A program made the position numbers and the translations under genes. From positions 1 to 7,080 of the forward strand of contig CAZFXN010000084.1 of assembly GCA_964523015.1 (NCBI GenBank): a stretch of DNA of 7,080 bases, in the 5' to 3' direction. Numbering within the stretch: the first letter of the stretch is position 1; every line of letters starts with the position of its first letter. The notes under the pieces were generated by a model. That model had not been told where the DNA came from. It did no database searches and saw nothing but the letters and a program-made list of their open reading frames with translations. The DNA is from JAWXBT01 sp964523015. GTDB lineage: Bacteria > Bdellovibrionota_C > UBA2361 > J135. Below, piece after piece: positions 5,900 through 7,080 of this stretch.

Positions 5900-5937
5900 C
5901 TACAAGGAGGCAAATCAAGTCAAATAGGGACTTGTAG
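5900..5937. repeat. Long-loop inverted repeat between PBP and GNAT genes
   Basis: CTACAAG (5900-5906) and CTTGTAG (5931-5937) are perfect complements separated by 24 bases, in the 49-base spacer between the PBP stop and the acetyltransferase start. There is no T-run, so it is not a standard terminator. It may be a weak intercistronic structure or chance. Confidence 0.25.
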
Positions 5938-5942
5938 GAATT

Positions 5943-7080
5943 CTACATATCCGGAGACTGCAAATAGCTCTGAGCATCCTCTTTAGTATCAATTGAAGAT
6001 CTGCTTGGTTGGGTATTCTTTTTAAAGTATTCAAGAATTGCTCCTTCGCAACCACCACAACTTAATAGTCCTGATGAACGTTCAACCCAGAACGGATCTA
6101 CTCCTGCTGGCACACTAAAATCTAGTGGGGTGGGCTTAACAGGTTCTTCTGGTTCTATGCCGAGTTTTTCAGCTTCTTCAATATTTTCTGCAATCTGCTT
6201 TTGGTAATTCTGCTCATCTTTATACTCAAGAAACGGCTTCATAAAATCAAGCCAGATTGGAGCAGCGATCTTTCCGCCAGTTTCTTTTTCGCCGATCTTT
6301 TTCTTAAGGTCAAAGCCAACCCAAACACCACTAACCCATTCGGGAGTAAACCCTATAAACCAGGCATCCATCTGATCATTTGATGTTCCTGTTTTTCCAG
6401 CTGCTGGCCTACCAATTGGTTTTACTCGTACGCCAGTGCCACGCTCAACAACACCTTTTAGTAAATTTGTTAAAACAAAGACGCTGTTTTCATCAACTAC
6501 CTGTTTTCCTGTTTTTAAAAGATTATCTTTGTAATCAAAAAGAACCTCTCCATTTCGATCTCGAATCGTTGTGACAAAAACTGTATCTACCAACACTCCT
6601 TTAGCAGCTAAGACGCCATATGCTCTAGTCAGTTCAAGAGGAGTAACTTCACTACTACCTAACGCAAGCGATAAGTTGCGACCTAGATCAGTAGTTATTC
6701 CCATCTTTCGAGCATAACTTATTGTGGCATCAACTCCGATCCTAGCAATAATATCTGCTGATGCTAAATTTCTAGATTGCTCTAGTGCTCGCCTAAGAGT
6801 TATCGGTCCAAGAAATTTATTATCAAAATTGCCAGGCGCCCACACTTCGTTCCCTACTCTAAAAGTTCGCGGGGCATCGTAGACTATCGTTGTCGGGGTG
6901 TAGTTAAATCCATCAATAGCAGAAAGATATAAAATTGGCTTGAAAGCCGATCCTGGCTGTCTAAGCGACTGAGTGACTCTGTTAAATTGGCTTTTATTAA
7001 AATCGTACCCTCCTACAACTGCTGGAATTTTTCCGGTATATGGGTCTATCAGGACTACCCCTCCCTCTATTTCAGGAGTT
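5943..7080 (-). CDS. mrcA: Class A penicillin-binding protein, PBP1A family, 5' partial (transpeptidase domain)
   Basis: This is the C-terminal 378 residues of a bifunctional peptidoglycan synthase that cross-links the cell wall from the outer face of the inner membrane. The frame is open to the window edge, so the transmembrane anchor and glycosyltransferase domain are not visible. Numbered from the window edge, the pre-catalytic block VVLIDPYTGKIPAVVGGYDF (8-27) and FNRVTQSLRQPGSAFKP (32-48) is typical of class A PBPs. Catalytic Ser is S44 in SAFK, the second motif is SRN (102-104) and the third is KTGTS (229-233). All three are intact. An internal GTG at 6845 is not the start. The tail is about 90 residues past the catalytic core and contains an unusual CGGC. 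It is probably the first gene of an operon with the acetyltransferase and deacetylase. The symbol is a family-level label, not proof of orthology. Confidence 0.93.
   Translation of the reverse strand, partial: TPEIEGGVVLIDPYTGKIPAVVGGYDFNKSQFNRVTQSLRQPGSAFKPILYLSAIDGFNYTPTTIVYDAPRTFRVGNEVWAPGNFDNKFLGPITLRRALEQSRNLASADIIARIGVDATISYARKMGITTDLGRNLSLALGSSEVTPLELTRAYGVLAAKGVLVDTVFVTTIRDRNGEVLFDYKDNLLKTGKQVVDENSVFVLTNLLKGVVERGTGVRVKPIGRPAAGKTGTSNDQMDAWFIGFTPEWVSGVWVGFDLKKKIGEKETGGKIAAPIWLDFMKPFLEYKDEQNYQKQIAENIEEAEKLGIEPEEPVKPTPLDFSVPAGVDPFWVERSSGLLSCGGCEGAILEYFKKNTQPSRSSIDTKEDAQSYLQSPDM

Noticed and set aside
5903..5911. Strong plus-strand Shine-Dalgarno-like AAGGAGG
   Set aside because: No plus-strand gene follows it; all genes here are on the minus strand, so it is chance.
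6201..6574. Two short plus-strand open frames opposite the PBP gene
   Set aside because: They are antisense to the conserved transpeptidase domain, whose KTGTS motif (about 6384-6398) lies within this stretch.

Overview
The window is 7,080 bases of AT-rich, gene-dense bacterial DNA using the standard code. A class A penicillin-binding protein of the PBP1A type and a HEPN/nucleotidyltransferase pair suggest an uncultured bacterium, probably Gram-negative with proteobacterium-like genes. The lineage cannot be fixed from sequence reading alone. No RNA gene, CRISPR array, transposase or integrase is visible, and no gap between genes exceeds 300 bases.

Left part, plus strand (1-2394): a three-gene ABC exporter operon. 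The ATPase is cut by the window start and has lost its Walker A. Two dissimilar ABC-2 type permeases follow, overlapping by ATGA. The set matches the uncharacterised COG4586/COG4587/COG3694 exporters, whose substrate is unknown.

Middle, plus strand (2396-2995): a two-gene toxin-antitoxin-like cassette. It has a very short HEPN protein of the HI0074/HepT type that keeps the R-x4-H-x-Y motif, followed by an overlapping HI0073/MntA-type minimal nucleotidyltransferase. The cassette lies between two copies of a 35-base direct repeat. The repeat is the 3' end of the second permease gene, including its stop codon, and the copies differ only at three synonymous third-codon positions. The second copy also contains the stop codon of the convergent gene. 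The cassette therefore looks like an insertion at the junction of two convergent genes. This is the most interesting structure in the window.

Right of that, minus strand (3022-4081): a broken AAA/DUF4143 ATPase gene. Its P-loop half and its DUF4143 half are in different frames, and the segment linking them is missing. A 31-base imperfect inverted repeat covers its 5' end.

Right part, minus strand (4173-7080): a probable operon in the order class A PBP (5' end outside the window), GNAT N-acetyltransferase, HDAC-family deacetylase. The deacetylase keeps its metal ligands and catalytic Tyr but has an enlarged central region and a Ser in place of a usually conserved His. An acetyltransferase next to a deacetylase suggests reversible acetylation of a common substrate, which is inference only.
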